Below are positions 8,992 through 17,849 of a stretch of DNA of 64,000 bases, piece after piece. The notes under the pieces are model-generated. The model was not told the origin of the DNA. It saw only the letters and a program-made list of their open reading frames with translations, and did not search any database. The stretch spans positions 62,001-126,000 of the forward strand of contig CAVXSB010000010.1 of NCBI GenBank assembly GCA_963764315.1, written 5' to 3'. This DNA is from DATLWN01 sp963764315. GTDB taxonomy: Bacteria; Pseudomonadota; Zetaproteobacteria; Mariprofundales; Mariprofundaceae. Both the position numbers and the translations under genes were made by a program. The first letter of the stretch is position 1. The number at the start of each line of letters is the position of its first letter.

Positions 8992-9546
8992 CTAGTGGTT
9001 CCGCGGCAGCACGTCGAAGCTGATGCTCAGCGTCTTATTCTGCCGGTCCGTATTCTGGTATTGGCTGACCAGGGTGATGGTGCGCAGCGCCCCCAAATCG
9101 GCATTGGAGGTCGTGGCCTGGAAGCCGGTGGCCGGATCCAGACCGCGCAGAACCTCCTGACACCCCACGCCGGAATTCGCCCAATGATTCGGCCTATCCC
9201 AGCAAATGGAGCCTCCGGTCGACGTGGCGCTTCTGAACTGGAAGGCTCCCCACGAAGCATCCATCGCCCCGGAACACCCCGTCATGGCCACGGCGCCCAG
9301 CGGCTGATAGACGAGGCCGTTCGTGTTATCCCAGCAGATATTGGCGGCCATGCGTAACTGCGTCCCCATGATCTGGGCGGCCAGCCGCAGGTCCTCGACG
9401 GACTCGACCGTGGAGGACTGACTGGCCTGCACACGCGACTGCATGATGAAGTTGCTGTACAGCCCGGCCAGGATGACCATGGCCACGACCAGCGACACCA
9501 TCAGCTCGATCAGCGTGAAGCCCGCCTGGGCCTCCCGTCCGTTCAC
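8992..9546 (-). CDS. pilW: PilW-like minor prepilin (GTG start)
   Basis: 184 residues with a class III prepilin leader: a short charged leader, then the cleavage site G|FTLIELMVSLVVAMVILAG with Glu at +5 (residues 9-14 onward). The C-terminal part has several Cys that could form disulfides. The GTG at 9546 overlaps the pilV stop (GTGA) and has AGAGGA upstream, so it is coupled to pilV. It should be processed by the PilD encoded at 29230-29991. Confidence 0.9.
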   Translation of the reverse strand: MNGREAQAGFTLIELMVSLVVAMVILAGLYSNFIMQSRVQASQSSTVESVEDLRLAAQIMGTQLRMAANICWDNTNGLVYQPLGAVAMTGCSGAMDASWGAFQFRSATSTGGSICWDRPNHWANSGVGCQEVLRGLDPATGFQATTSNADLGALRTITLVSQYQNTDRQNKTLSISFDVLPRNH

Positions 9547-9950
9547 TGCGTCCTCTGCATATTCGTCACCGTCACCTGGTGCACGCCCGAGGTATTCTTC
9601 CAGTATACGGTGACGGCGCGTACGTCGGCCGCGGGCCCGGCGCCGGTCAGGTTCGAGCTACTGACGCCGCTGACCGGCGGCGTATCGAAGCTCTCGAACC
9701 GGTAGGTGGTGTTGTTGGCGCTCACCGTCGCCGTCGGCGACGGTGCCACGTTATCGCTGTACCACTGCTCCAGGGCCTTCTCCGCGACATGCATGCCGAC
9801 GGTGCGCTGCTTGGCCGTGTTGTCCGAACGCATCACCGCCAGCGTGAACGCTCCCATGGCCAAGAGCGACACGGAGATGATCACCGTCGCCACCAAGGCC
9901 TCGATCAGCGTGAATCCGCTCTCTTTGTCACCATGCATTACGGATTTCAT
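9543..9950 (-). CDS. pilV: PilV-like minor prepilin
   Basis: 135 residues. The prepilin leader and cleavage motif (ESG|FTLIEALVATVIISVSLLAMG, from about residue 10) has Glu at +5, followed by the usual long hydrophobic helix and a short globular domain. ATG 9950 overlaps the fimT stop (ATGA). A later ATG (residue 5) is also possible. It belongs to the fimT-pilV-pilW-pilX minor pilin set that primes pilus assembly. Confidence 0.9.
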   Translation of the reverse strand: MKSVMHGDKESGFTLIEALVATVIISVSLLAMGAFTLAVMRSDNTAKQRTVGMHVAEKALEQWYSDNVAPSPTATVSANNTTYRFESFDTPPVSGVSSSNLTGAGPAADVRAVTVYWKNTSGVHQVTVTNMQRTQ

Positions 9951-10405
9951 GGGTAGTAATATGCCCGGCCCACATAATTGACCTTGATGGTCCGGGTGTC
10001 GCCGTCGGCGTCGGTGAGCGTCACGGTCTCCATGCCTGCGGTGCCGTTGCTGTTGAAGGTCAGTGTCGCCGCGGTATAGCTCAGGCCGAGGCCGCCTCTA
10101 TACACACTCAGGGTGTATTGCTGCGGCTGGGTGCCCGCCGAATCCACCGTATAGCCCGTGGCGGTGAAGGCGATGGAGACGCCCCGGTTGCCGGTCACCG
10201 CCATGATGCGTGCCTGCTTGATATGCGCCATCAGCGTCTCCGTCGCGCTCTGCAGGGCATTGGCGGCACGCCAGGCGTTGTAACGGGGAACGGCGATGGC
10301 CAGCAGGATGGCCAGGATGCCGATCACGACCAGCATCTCCACCAGCGAGAATCCCTTCTGCAGCTCTTGCCGACCGCGACCGTGCCAACGTAGGGTTGGA
10401 GCCAT
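9947..10405 (-). CDS. fimT: FimT/GspH-type minor prepilin
   Basis: About 152 residues from ATG 10405. The prepilin motif LQKG|FSLVEMLVVIGILAILLAIAVP has Glu at +5, followed by the ARxxAxxTGN-like stretch of the GspH domain (KQARIMAVTGNRGVSIAF). The start is uncertain: ATGs at 10411 and 10423 are also open, and none has a strong ribosome site. The gene is first in the pilus operon and divergent from mrcA; the start codons of the two genes overlap within the same CATG. Confidence 0.87.
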   Translation of the reverse strand: MAPTLRWHGRGRQELQKGFSLVEMLVVIGILAILLAIAVPRYNAWRAANALQSATETLMAHIKQARIMAVTGNRGVSIAFTATGYTVDSAGTQPQQYTLSVYRGGLGLSYTAATLTFNSNGTAGMETVTLTDADGDTRTIKVNYVGRAYYYP

Positions 10406-12767
10406 GCGCATACTTTCTGTCATGTTGAAATTCATCGCTTCTATGACCATTCTCGCCGTGACAGCTATCACAATAGGGTATGTGTATTTTTCGCGCAACC
10501 TGCCGCAACTTAGCTCGCTTTCCGATTACCAGCCACCGCTGGTGACCCGCCTATTCGACGACAAGGGCGGCCTGATCGCCGAATATGCCGACGAAAACCG
10601 CATCCTGACGCCGTTCTCCGAGATCCCGGTAATGGTGCGCAATGCCTTCCTCGCCGCCGAGGATCAGCAGTTCTATGAACATCCAGGCATCAACCCCGCC
10701 CGCATCATCTCCGCCGCCATCGCCAACCTCCGCGCCGGGCACACCGTACAGGGCGGCTCCACCATCACCCAGCAGGTGGCGAAGAATTTCCTGCTGACGC
10801 CGGAACGTACCTACAGCCGAAAGATCCGCGAAATCATCCTCGCCTACAGGATCGAACACCAGTTCACCAAGGACGAGATCCTCTACCTCTACCTGAACCA
10901 GATCTATCTCGGCCGCGGTGCTTACGGGGTGGCCTCGGCCGCCTGGCGCTACTTCGGCAAACGACTGGACCAGCTGACCCTCGGCGAGGCGGCGATGCTC
11001 GCCGGCCTGCCCAAGGCCCCCACTGGCTATGCCCCCCACCTGCATCCCAAACGGGCCCTGGAGCGCCGCAACACGGTACTGACCCTGATGGCCAGTAGCG
11101 GCCTGGCCAGCAAAGAGGCCGTGGCCAAGGCCATGCAGGAGCCGTTGAAGGTGGCACCACTGTATCAGAACACCCTGACGGGCGCCTATGAGAACGCCGT
11201 CTACCAGCAGCTCTCAGGGCAGTTCGGAGCGTCCACGCTGCGCCGCCAGGGCCTGACCGTGCTGGTGCCCTACGATGCGACGGCCGAGCAGGCGGCCCAG
11301 CACGCCGTGCGCACCGGCGACCTGAATCTGGAGCAGAGCCAGCCCTACCGTTACCCGACCCATCATACGAAGTCCGAATGGCCGAAGCTGCTGGCCTCCT
11401 GGAAGACGGCGCGCGAGGCGGACACGGGACCGCTCGGCACCGATGAGACGGAGCCGGCGCTAGTCGAGGCGGTGCTGCCGGACGGCGATCTGCAGGTCGA
11501 CGACGGGCTGCACCAGTGGCGGCTTTCGAAGCCACACTGGCATTGGGAGGACACCCCGAAGGACAAGCCGGATCTCACCCAACATCCGCGCACCTGGATC
11601 CCCGGCGACGAGGTGCTGCTGCAGGGCGACGGCAAGGGCGGCGTGCGCCTGAGCCAGGCCCCGTCCATCGAATCGGCCCTGTATAGCATCGATCTGCAGC
11701 GCGGCACCGTGCTGGCGCGCGTCGGCGGCTATGACTACCACTTCGGCGATTTCGACCGCGTATCGCAGGCCGAACGCCAGCCGGGCTCGTCCTTCAAGCC
11801 CTTCCTCTACGCCACCGCGCTGGACGAGGGCTACACGCCGGCCTCTATCCTGATGGACACGCCCATCGTCTTCGACAACCAGGAACTGGACCAATTCTGG
11901 CGCCCGGAAAACTACCGCAACAGCTTCGCCGGCCCCGTAACCCTGCGCAACGCCCTGGAGCATTCGCGCAACCTGGCCTCGATCAAGCTGCTGCAGAACA
12001 TCGGCGTCAAAAACTTCCTGCGGGCGCTGAAGAACTATCCCTTTCACAGCCAGTTCCCGGCACAGCTGGCCCTGGCACTTGGCGCCACCGAGGTGACGCT
12101 GGAGGATCTGACGGATTCCTACATCGTGCTCGCCACCGGATCGCGCTGGAAGCCTGTGGCGGTGCAACAGGTTCAGGACCGCACCGGCTCCACGCTGTAC
12201 CGTTCCGTGGCCGGGCATCGCTGCCAGGTCTGCCATGCCGACCCGGTACTGGCCGTCAACGACGCCATGAAACCGGCCACGCCGGTGCTGGACCCGACGA
12301 CGAGCTTTCTGATCACCAACCTGATGCGCGGCGTCATTCAATACGGCACCGGTCGCCGCGCCCGGGCGCTGGGCCGGCCGGCGGCCGGCAAGACGGGCAC
12401 GACGGACAAGCAGGTCGACGCTTGGTTCATGGGCTTTACGCCGCAGGTGCTGACCGGGGTCTGGTCAGGGCGGGACACCCCCACGAGCATGGGGCATATC
12501 GAGACCGGTGCCCATGCCGCCCTGCCGATCTGGCTGCAGGCCATGAAGGCCTTCCACAAGGGCAGGCCGGTGGAAAACTTCACGCCGCCGCCGGGTATCG
12601 AATGGGTGATGATCGACCCGAAAACGGGTCAGCCGGCGACGCTGACAACCAAGCATCCCTTCCTCGAGGCCTTCCGCCAGGGAACGGCACCGCAGGCGGG
12701 CAGCAACACGCAGACCCAATCGCCGGCGCCCGAGCAGAAGAACGGCTTCTACGGGCTGGGGCTGTAG
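10404..12767 (+). CDS. mrcA: Penicillin-binding protein 1A (bifunctional transglycosylase/transpeptidase)
   Basis: Polymerises and cross-links peptidoglycan in the periplasm. About 787 residues. One N-terminal membrane helix is followed by the GT51 domain (EDQQFYEHPGINP, then GGSTITQQVAKN and the EILYLYLNQIYLGRGAYG segment, about 75-190) and an OB-like insertion (about 300-420). The transpeptidase domain has SSFK (the SxxK serine), SRN and KTGTT motifs. ATG 10404 has AGGG eight bases upstream. ATG 10422 aligns better with E. coli PBP1A (MLKF versus MKFV) and may be the true start. Its promoter must lie inside fimT. Divergence from the pil genes is a conserved arrangement. Confidence 0.96.
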   Translation: MRILSVMLKFIASMTILAVTAITIGYVYFSRNLPQLSSLSDYQPPLVTRLFDDKGGLIAEYADENRILTPFSEIPVMVRNAFLAAEDQQFYEHPGINPARIISAAIANLRAGHTVQGGSTITQQVAKNFLLTPERTYSRKIREIILAYRIEHQFTKDEILYLYLNQIYLGRGAYGVASAAWRYFGKRLDQLTLGEAAMLAGLPKAPTGYAPHLHPKRALERRNTVLTLMASSGLASKEAVAKAMQEPLKVAPLYQNTLTGAYENAVYQQLSGQFGASTLRRQGLTVLVPYDATAEQAAQHAVRTGDLNLEQSQPYRYPTHHTKSEWPKLLASWKTAREADTGPLGTDETEPALVEAVLPDGDLQVDDGLHQWRLSKPHWHWEDTPKDKPDLTQHPRTWIPGDEVLLQGDGKGGVRLSQAPSIESALYSIDLQRGTVLARVGGYDYHFGDFDRVSQAERQPGSSFKPFLYATALDEGYTPASILMDTPIVFDNQELDQFWRPENYRNSFAGPVTLRNALEHSRNLASIKLLQNIGVKNFLRALKNYPFHSQFPAQLALALGATEVTLEDLTDSYIVLATGSRWKPVAVQQVQDRTGSTLYRSVAGHRCQVCHADPVLAVNDAMKPATPVLDPTTSFLITNLMRGVIQYGTGRRARALGRPAAGKTGTTDKQVDAWFMGFTPQVLTGVWSGRDTPTSMGHIETGAHAALPIWLQAMKAFHKGRPVENFTPPPGIEWVMIDPKTGQPATLTTKHPFLEAFRQGTAPQAGSNTQTQSPAPEQKNGFYGLGL

Positions 12768-12770
12768 GCT

Positions 12771-13106
12771 CTAGCGACCCAGCAGCTGGTTGACCTTGGC
12801 CGCCATGATGAAATCGTTCTCGTGCAGGCCCCCGATCTTGTGGGTGTAGAAAACGACGGTGCAGTAGCCCCAGCCGTAGCAGATGTCCGGATGGTGACCC
12901 TCCGCCTCCGCCAGTTCCCCCACCTGGAATGCCAGGGCCTGGGCCCGCACGAAGTTCGGGGCCGACAACGTCCGGCGCAACCTTGCGCCGCCGTCGATCA
13001 GCTCCCAGTCGGGCACCTGATCCATCATCGCCTGCGCCGCCTCGCCGGTCAGCGGCGGCACCCCGCCCCGGCAGGGTACGCACTGTTTATCGCTCAATGT
13101 CGTCAT
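12771..13106 (-). CDS. phhB: Pterin-4a-carbinolamine dehydratase
   Basis: Dehydrates 4a-hydroxytetrahydrobiopterin; family members also act as protein-binding coactivators. 111 residues, normal length. The signature EGHHPDI (about 69-75) is followed by a W/Y-rich strand (WGYCTVVFYTH) and GGLHENDF. ATG 13106 overlaps the cimA stop (ATGA), so the two are co-translated. No phenylalanine hydroxylase is nearby, so its physiological partner is unclear. It converges with mrcA, three bases apart. Confidence 0.92.
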   Translation of the reverse strand: MTTLSDKQCVPCRGGVPPLTGEAAQAMMDQVPDWELIDGGARLRRTLSAPNFVRAQALAFQVGELAEAEGHHPDICYGWGYCTVVFYTHKIGGLHENDFIMAAKVNQLLGR

Positions 13107-14734
13107 ACGCCCTCCTTCTCGGCCGAATCGGGATACGGAGTGTGATCCAGCAGTAGTTTATACTCGATGGCGTCCACCAGGGCCCGGTATCCGGCCTCGA
13201 TGATGTCCGCGGACACGCCCACCGTACCCCATTTGCGCACCCCGTCGCTGGACTCGATGAGCACGCGCACCGCTGCCCTGGTGGCCTGCTTCGTCGTCAG
13301 CACGCGTACCTTGAAGTCCGTCAGCCGCATCGCCTTCAGCCCGGGGTAGAAATCGAGCAGTGCCGCGCGCAGGGCGTTGTCCATGGCGTTGATCGGCCCG
13401 TTGCCGAGGGCGGCGGCGTGCGCCGGCCGGCCGCCGACACTGACCCGCACCGTGGCCTCGGACACCGGACGGCCCTCGTGCCCCTGCTTTTCGTCGAAGA
13501 CGCGGAAGCCCTCCAGCTCGAAGTAGTGCCGAAAGCGCTTCATGGCCTTGAGCAGCAGCAACAGGAAGGAGCCCTCGGCCCCCTCGTAGGCATAACCCTG
13601 GGCCTCATGCGCCTTGACCTGAGCCACCGCCTCGGCCACCGCCGGATCGTCCGGGTCCAGATTCAGGCCCATATCCAGGCCCAGGTCCATCTCCGACAGC
13701 TTGACCAGCACATTGCTGCGCCCGGCCTGGTCGGAGACCAGCACCCGCTGCACGTTGCCGACCAGGGCCGGATCGATGTGCTCGTAGAGCGAAGCCTGTT
13801 TGCGGATGGCCGACACGTGCACGCCGCCCTTGTGCGCGAAGGCATTGAGCCCGACATAGGGCTGGTGCCGCCAGGGCAGGCGGTTGGCCATCTCATTGAC
13901 GAAGCCGGACAGCGAGGCCAGTTGCTGCATATGCTCGGGCGCCACGCCGCAGTCCAGGCCCATCTTCAGCTGCAATCCAGGAATGATCGAGACCAGGTTG
14001 GCATTGCCGCAGCGCTCGCCAATGCCGTTGATCGTGCCCTGCACATGGCGGGCGCCGACCCTGGCCGCGGCCAGGGAATTGGCCACCGCCAGCTCGCAGT
14101 CGTTGTGGGCATGGATGCCGATGGTGATATCGGGATAGCGACCGATCACCAGCGTCACCAACTCCGCCACGCGGTACGGGATGTTGCCGCCGTTGGTGTC
14201 GCAAAGCACCAGCACGTCCGCCCCACCCTCGTGCGCGGCATCGAGCACGGCCAGGGCATAGGCCGCATCGCCGTTGTAGCCGTCGAAGAAATGCTCCGCG
14301 TCGAAGAACACCGTCGGGAAATGCGCCTTCATGAAGCGTACGGAATCGCGCACCAGTTCCAGATTCTTCCCGGGATCGATGCCCAGCGCCTTGGTCACGT
14401 GCAGGTTCCAGGCCTTGCCGAAGATGCAGACGGCATCGGCGCCGGACTCGATGATGCGGGCGAGCGCTGGATCCTCGTCGGCCGGCCGGCCGGGGCGCGC
14501 GGTGGAACAAAAGGCCACCAGGTGGCTCTTCGTCCACTGCCGATCGCGCATCATGGCGAAGAAGGCGTCGTCCTTCGGGCTGGCGCCGGGCCAGCCCCCC
14601 TCGATCCAGTCCATACCGAACTCGGCCAGGCGCTCGGCGATGCGTCGCTTGTCCTCGGCGGAGAAATGGATACCGGCCGTCTGGCCGCCGTCGCGTAGCG
14701 TCGTGTCGTATAGCTCAATGCGGGAAGCAAGCAT
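13103..14734 (-). CDS. cimA: (R)-citramalate synthase
   Basis: Condenses pyruvate and acetyl-CoA to citramalate, the threonine-independent route to isoleucine. 543 residues. The HMGL-like TIM barrel begins LYDTTLRDGGQ (about 7-17) and carries the metal-binding HAHND motif (about 210-214) and GERCGN. The C-terminal LeuA-type regulatory dimer domain (about 410-535) contains the VRVL and ATRAAVRVLIES segments. The length and the DGGQTAGI sequence fit CimA rather than LeuA. ATG 14734 has AAGAGG about ten bases upstream. phhB overlaps the 3' end. Confidence 0.9.
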   Translation of the reverse strand: MLASRIELYDTTLRDGGQTAGIHFSAEDKRRIAERLAEFGMDWIEGGWPGASPKDDAFFAMMRDRQWTKSHLVAFCSTARPGRPADEDPALARIIESGADAVCIFGKAWNLHVTKALGIDPGKNLELVRDSVRFMKAHFPTVFFDAEHFFDGYNGDAAYALAVLDAAHEGGADVLVLCDTNGGNIPYRVAELVTLVIGRYPDITIGIHAHNDCELAVANSLAAARVGARHVQGTINGIGERCGNANLVSIIPGLQLKMGLDCGVAPEHMQQLASLSGFVNEMANRLPWRHQPYVGLNAFAHKGGVHVSAIRKQASLYEHIDPALVGNVQRVLVSDQAGRSNVLVKLSEMDLGLDMGLNLDPDDPAVAEAVAQVKAHEAQGYAYEGAEGSFLLLLLKAMKRFRHYFELEGFRVFDEKQGHEGRPVSEATVRVSVGGRPAHAAALGNGPINAMDNALRAALLDFYPGLKAMRLTDFKVRVLTTKQATRAAVRVLIESSDGVRKWGTVGVSADIIEAGYRALVDAIEYKLLLDHTPYPDSAEKEGV

Positions 14735-14857
14735 GCGGGGTATCGCCTCTTGGCCGCCGGCTGCGGCCCGTATGACGATGATACGACCTATGCATGACAA
14801 ATGTAAGCCATGCCGGCCATCGATGGACTATCATCGCCGGTGCAAAAGGAGGTAGCC

Positions 14858-15859
14858 ATGCACGCCATGCTGATGACGAGGCCAGGAGGCCCGGAGGTGC
14901 TCGAAGCCGGAAAGCTGCCGAAGCCGGCCATCGCCGCCCCCACCGAGGTGCTGGTGCGGGTTAAGGCGGCGGGCGTCAACCCCGTGGACACGAAGATCCG
15001 CGCCAAGGGTCCCATGATCGACGATGGCCTGCCCTGCGTGCTCGGCTGCGACGGCGCCGGCATCGTCGAGGCGGTCGGAGCCGATGTGCACCACCTGCGT
15101 GTCGGCGATGCCGTGTACTACTGCTACGGAGGCCTCGGCCGCCGGCACACCGGCAACTATGCCGAATACGCCATCGCCGATGCCGCCTATGTGGCGCACA
15201 AGCCCGCCTCCCTGGACTTCGTGGCCGCCGCCGCGGCACCGCTGGTGCTGATCACCGCCTGGGAGGCGTTGTTCGACCGGACGCAACTGCAGGCGGGCCA
15301 AAATGTCCTGATCCATGCCGGCGCCGGTGGCGTCGGCCATGTGGCGGTGCAGCTGGCGAAGATCGCCGGCGCCCATGTGGCGACGACGATCAGCACCGAA
15401 GACAAGCGGCGCTTCGTGCGTGACCTCGGCGCGGATCTGGCCATCCGCTACCGGGATGAGGACCTGCACAGGGCCGTCATGGACTGGACCGGGGGCAGGG
15501 GGGTGGATGTCGCGCTGGACACCGTCGGCGGCGAGTCCTTCAACCTCAGCCTGCCGCTGGTGCGCTTCTACGGCGACCTGGTGACGATCCTGCAGGCTCC
15601 GGCGCATGCGGACTGGCCCACAGCGCGGGCCCGCAACCTGCATATCAGCCAGGAGCTGATGCTTTCCCCGCAGCTTTTCGGTCTGGATGCTGGCGCCCAC
15701 CAGGCGGATATCCTCAGGCAATGTGCCGAATATTTCGATGCCGACCGGCTGCGCATCCACATCGCCGACGTGCTGCCGCTGGCGCAGGCGGCCGAGGCCC
15801 ATCGGCGCATCGAAAATGGCGGCATGACCGGCAAGCTCGTGCTGCGCATGGAGGACTGA
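14858..15859 (+). CDS. Zinc-type alcohol dehydrogenase / quinone oxidoreductase family protein
   Basis: NADPH-dependent MDR-superfamily oxidoreductase, 333 residues. The GroES-like domain has GVNPVDTKIR (about 40-49) and GCDGAGIVEAVG (about 64-75). The Rossmann domain has the nucleotide loop HAGAGGVGHVAVQLAK (about 152-167). No structural zinc cysteine cluster is present, which favours the zinc-free quinone reductase subgroup. ATG 14858 has a perfect AAGGAGG at 14846-14852. Substrate unknown. It converges with the LysR gene three bases downstream. Confidence 0.85.
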   Translation: MHAMLMTRPGGPEVLEAGKLPKPAIAAPTEVLVRVKAAGVNPVDTKIRAKGPMIDDGLPCVLGCDGAGIVEAVGADVHHLRVGDAVYYCYGGLGRRHTGNYAEYAIADAAYVAHKPASLDFVAAAAAPLVLITAWEALFDRTQLQAGQNVLIHAGAGGVGHVAVQLAKIAGAHVATTISTEDKRRFVRDLGADLAIRYRDEDLHRAVMDWTGGRGVDVALDTVGGESFNLSLPLVRFYGDLVTILQAPAHADWPTARARNLHISQELMLSPQLFGLDAGAHQADILRQCAEYFDADRLRIHIADVLPLAQAAEAHRRIENGGMTGKLVLRMED

Positions 15860-15862
15860 GAC

Positions 15863-16765
15863 TCAGCGCTCCGCAGACATGCCAGCGCGCGAGGCCTGCA
15901 TCAGGATATCGGCCAGCAGGCGCGTCGCCGGCCCGGCCAGATCCGGCTCGGCGAACACCAGTTCGAGCCCGACATTGCGCCGCGCCCCATGGGGTAGCGG
16001 CAGCGCCTTCAGCGATCCGGCCACGATATGGGACTGGATCTGGTGGCAGGGAAGCCAAGCGAAGCCGAGGCCGCTGGCCACCGCCTCCACGGCCGTATCG
16101 ATGCTGGAGACCACCCAGCGCTGGCTGCTGCCGAGCCAGCCGACGTCGCGCCCGCGCACCCCGGAGTCGCGTACCACGACCTGCAGCTCCTTGGCCATCT
16201 CGCGCTCGCTGAACGCCTCTCCCAGGGCATGCAGGCGATGCTCGGGGTGCGCCACAGCCACGAACTCGACGCGCAGCAGTTCCTCGCCCAGGAAGCCGCG
16301 GGGGACAAGCCCGCAAACGGCGAGATCGGCGCTGCGGTCCAGCAACGCGTCGTCGACCCCCGACAGCACCTCCTCGTGCATCATCACGCGCGTGCCGCGA
16401 CTGACCGGCTCGAACGCCTTCAGCGCCTGCATCAGCACATGTGCCGGGAAGGCGGCGTCGACGACCAGGCGTACCTCCGCCTCCCAGCCCTGCTCCAGGT
16501 GCGTGGCCAGCTCTTCCAGGCGCACGGCATCGCCGAGCAGCTGGCGGGAGCGCTGCAGCAGCACCTCCCCCGCCTTCGTCAGCTGCGCCTTGCGCCCCTG
16601 CATCTGCAGCAGGCGGACCCCGAGCTGCGACTGCAGCCGGTTCACGGCATAGCTGATCGAGGACTGGCTGCGGTGCAGCGCCCTGGCCGCCTGCGAGAAA
16701 CCGCCGGCATCCACCACGGCCTGGAAGCATCGCCACTGATCGAGACTGGTTTTCGGTGCCGCCAT
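15863..16765 (-). CDS. LysR-family transcriptional regulator
   Basis: 300 residues. The N-terminal winged helix-turn-helix (about 8-66) includes the LysR signature FSQAARALHRSQSSISYAVNRLQSQLG. The C-terminal periplasmic-binding-protein-like effector domain (about 90-295) has a DLAVCG strand. ATG 16765 follows an AGGTGG ribosome site. The gene is divergent from the CDGSH-pirin-pirin-nitroreductase cluster, and the shared 113-bp spacer holds two overlapping inverted repeats, so it very likely controls that cluster. Pirins paired with a divergent LysR gene are common. The inducer is unknown. Confidence 0.88.
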   Translation of the reverse strand: MAAPKTSLDQWRCFQAVVDAGGFSQAARALHRSQSSISYAVNRLQSQLGVRLLQMQGRKAQLTKAGEVLLQRSRQLLGDAVRLEELATHLEQGWEAEVRLVVDAAFPAHVLMQALKAFEPVSRGTRVMMHEEVLSGVDDALLDRSADLAVCGLVPRGFLGEELLRVEFVAVAHPEHRLHALGEAFSEREMAKELQVVVRDSGVRGRDVGWLGSSQRWVVSSIDTAVEAVASGLGFAWLPCHQIQSHIVAGSLKALPLPHGARRNVGLELVFAEPDLAGPATRLLADILMQASRAGMSAER

Positions 16766-16775
16766 ATTCCCACCT

Positions 16776-16801
16776 ATCGATAAAAACGATGATACACATC
16801 G
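16776..16801. promoter_or_regulatory. Candidate LysR operator: two overlapping inverted repeats
   Basis: The first repeat is ATCG-N7-CGAT (16776-16790), a T-N11-A type LysR box. The second is CGATG-N5-CATCG (16787-16801), a perfect five-base dyad. They lie immediately upstream of the LysR start, and the second overlaps a weak -35 for the plus-strand cluster (TATATC as -10 at 16816-16821). The arrangement fits recognition and activation sites of a LysR regulator. Confidence 0.55.
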
Positions 16802-16878
16802 TAAAAATGCGCTTTTATATCGGAAGATCAAGCGTATTCTGCCTGCATCACCGGGCGCCGCGCCCTCAGGAGGACGAT

Positions 16879-17115
16879 ATGGCCGGATGGCAAAGCGAAC
16901 CGTTCGCGATCGAGGTCAGGAAGGGCGAGACCAAGGCATTCTGCATGTGCGGGCAGTCGCAGAACGGACCGTTCTGCGACGGCACCCACAAACGCATCGG
17001 CGGTCGCCCGCACATCGAGAAATTCAACGAGGACAAGACCGTCTATGTCTGCGGCTGTCAGCAGTCCGGCCAACGCCCGTACTGCGACGGCACGCACAGC
17101 ACGCTGGCGGACTGA
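16879..17115 (+). CDS. Tandem CDGSH-type iron-sulfur protein
   Basis: 78 residues with two complete CDGSH-type 2Fe-2S motifs. The first has ligands Cys22, Cys24, Cys33 and His37 (CMCGQSQNGPFCDGTH); the second has Cys58, Cys60, Cys69 and His73 (CGCQQSGQRPYCDGTH). Each has the three-Cys/one-His ligation of mitoNEET-like clusters, so one chain should bind two labile redox clusters. It is soluble, with no membrane segment. ATG 16879 has AGGAGG just upstream. It is the first gene of a probable four-gene operon; the pirin gene starts one base after its stop. Confidence 0.93.
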   Translation: MAGWQSEPFAIEVRKGETKAFCMCGQSQNGPFCDGTHKRIGGRPHIEKFNEDKTVYVCGCQQSGQRPYCDGTHSTLAD

Positions 17116-17116
17116 G

Positions 17117-17839
17117 ATGGGCTCCATGCGCATGCAGCAGGCCCTGACGGTACCCGAGGGCGACGGCGTCACCGTGAAGCGCCTGATGCCGGTGCACGGC
17201 ATGCTGAACCATGATCCCTTCGTGCTCTGGGATCATTTCGACATCGCCGGCGGCGGCTTTCCCGATCACCCGCACCGCGGCTTCGAGGCCATCACCTATT
17301 TGTTCGCCGGCGGCATGAACCATGCCGACAACCTCGGCAACCGCGGCACCGTGCACGCCGGTGGGGCCCAGCGCTTCACCGCCGGGCGCGGCCTCGTGCA
17401 CTCGGAGTTCCCCGACGGGTATGCCGCCGGCATCCAGCTATGGATCAACCTGCCGGCGCGCCTGAAGAAGCTCGCCCCCGCCTACCAGCAGTTGCAGGCC
17501 GGTGAGATTCCGGAGCATACCGAGGGTGGCGCGCATATCCGCACCATCGTCGGCACGGATTCGCCGCTGTCGCTGCACACGCCCGTCGAGTACCTCGATA
17601 TCCGCCTCGATGCCGGCGCAGCGCTGACGCGTCCCATCCCCAAGGGCTACCGCGGTTTCATTTATGTCGTCGAAGGATCCATCGTCGCCGAGGGCAGGCA
17701 GGCCGCCGCCGGCCAGGCGCTGCTGATCGAGGATACGCCGGCGCTGGAACTCGCTTCCCCGCATGGGGGACGGCTGATGTGGTGCTTCGGCAAACCGCAT
17801 CATGAGCCAATCCGCCAGCACGGACCCTACGTCGACTAA
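17117..17839 (+). CDS. Pirin family protein
   Basis: About 240 residues of the bicupin pirin family. The metal-binding HPHRGFE segment (about 51-57) and a later His in GLVHSE (about 93-98) give the expected His/His/His/Glu iron site. Pirins in bacteria are linked to quercetinase activity or redox-linked regulation; the activity of this one is unknown. ATG 17117 lies one base beyond the CDGSH stop. A second, different pirin follows ten bases downstream. Confidence 0.9.
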   Translation: MGSMRMQQALTVPEGDGVTVKRLMPVHGMLNHDPFVLWDHFDIAGGGFPDHPHRGFEAITYLFAGGMNHADNLGNRGTVHAGGAQRFTAGRGLVHSEFPDGYAAGIQLWINLPARLKKLAPAYQQLQAGEIPEHTEGGAHIRTIVGTDSPLSLHTPVEYLDIRLDAGAALTRPIPKGYRGFIYVVEGSIVAEGRQAAAGQALLIEDTPALELASPHGGRLMWCFGKPHHEPIRQHGPYVD

Positions 17840-17849
17840 GGAGGATGGA

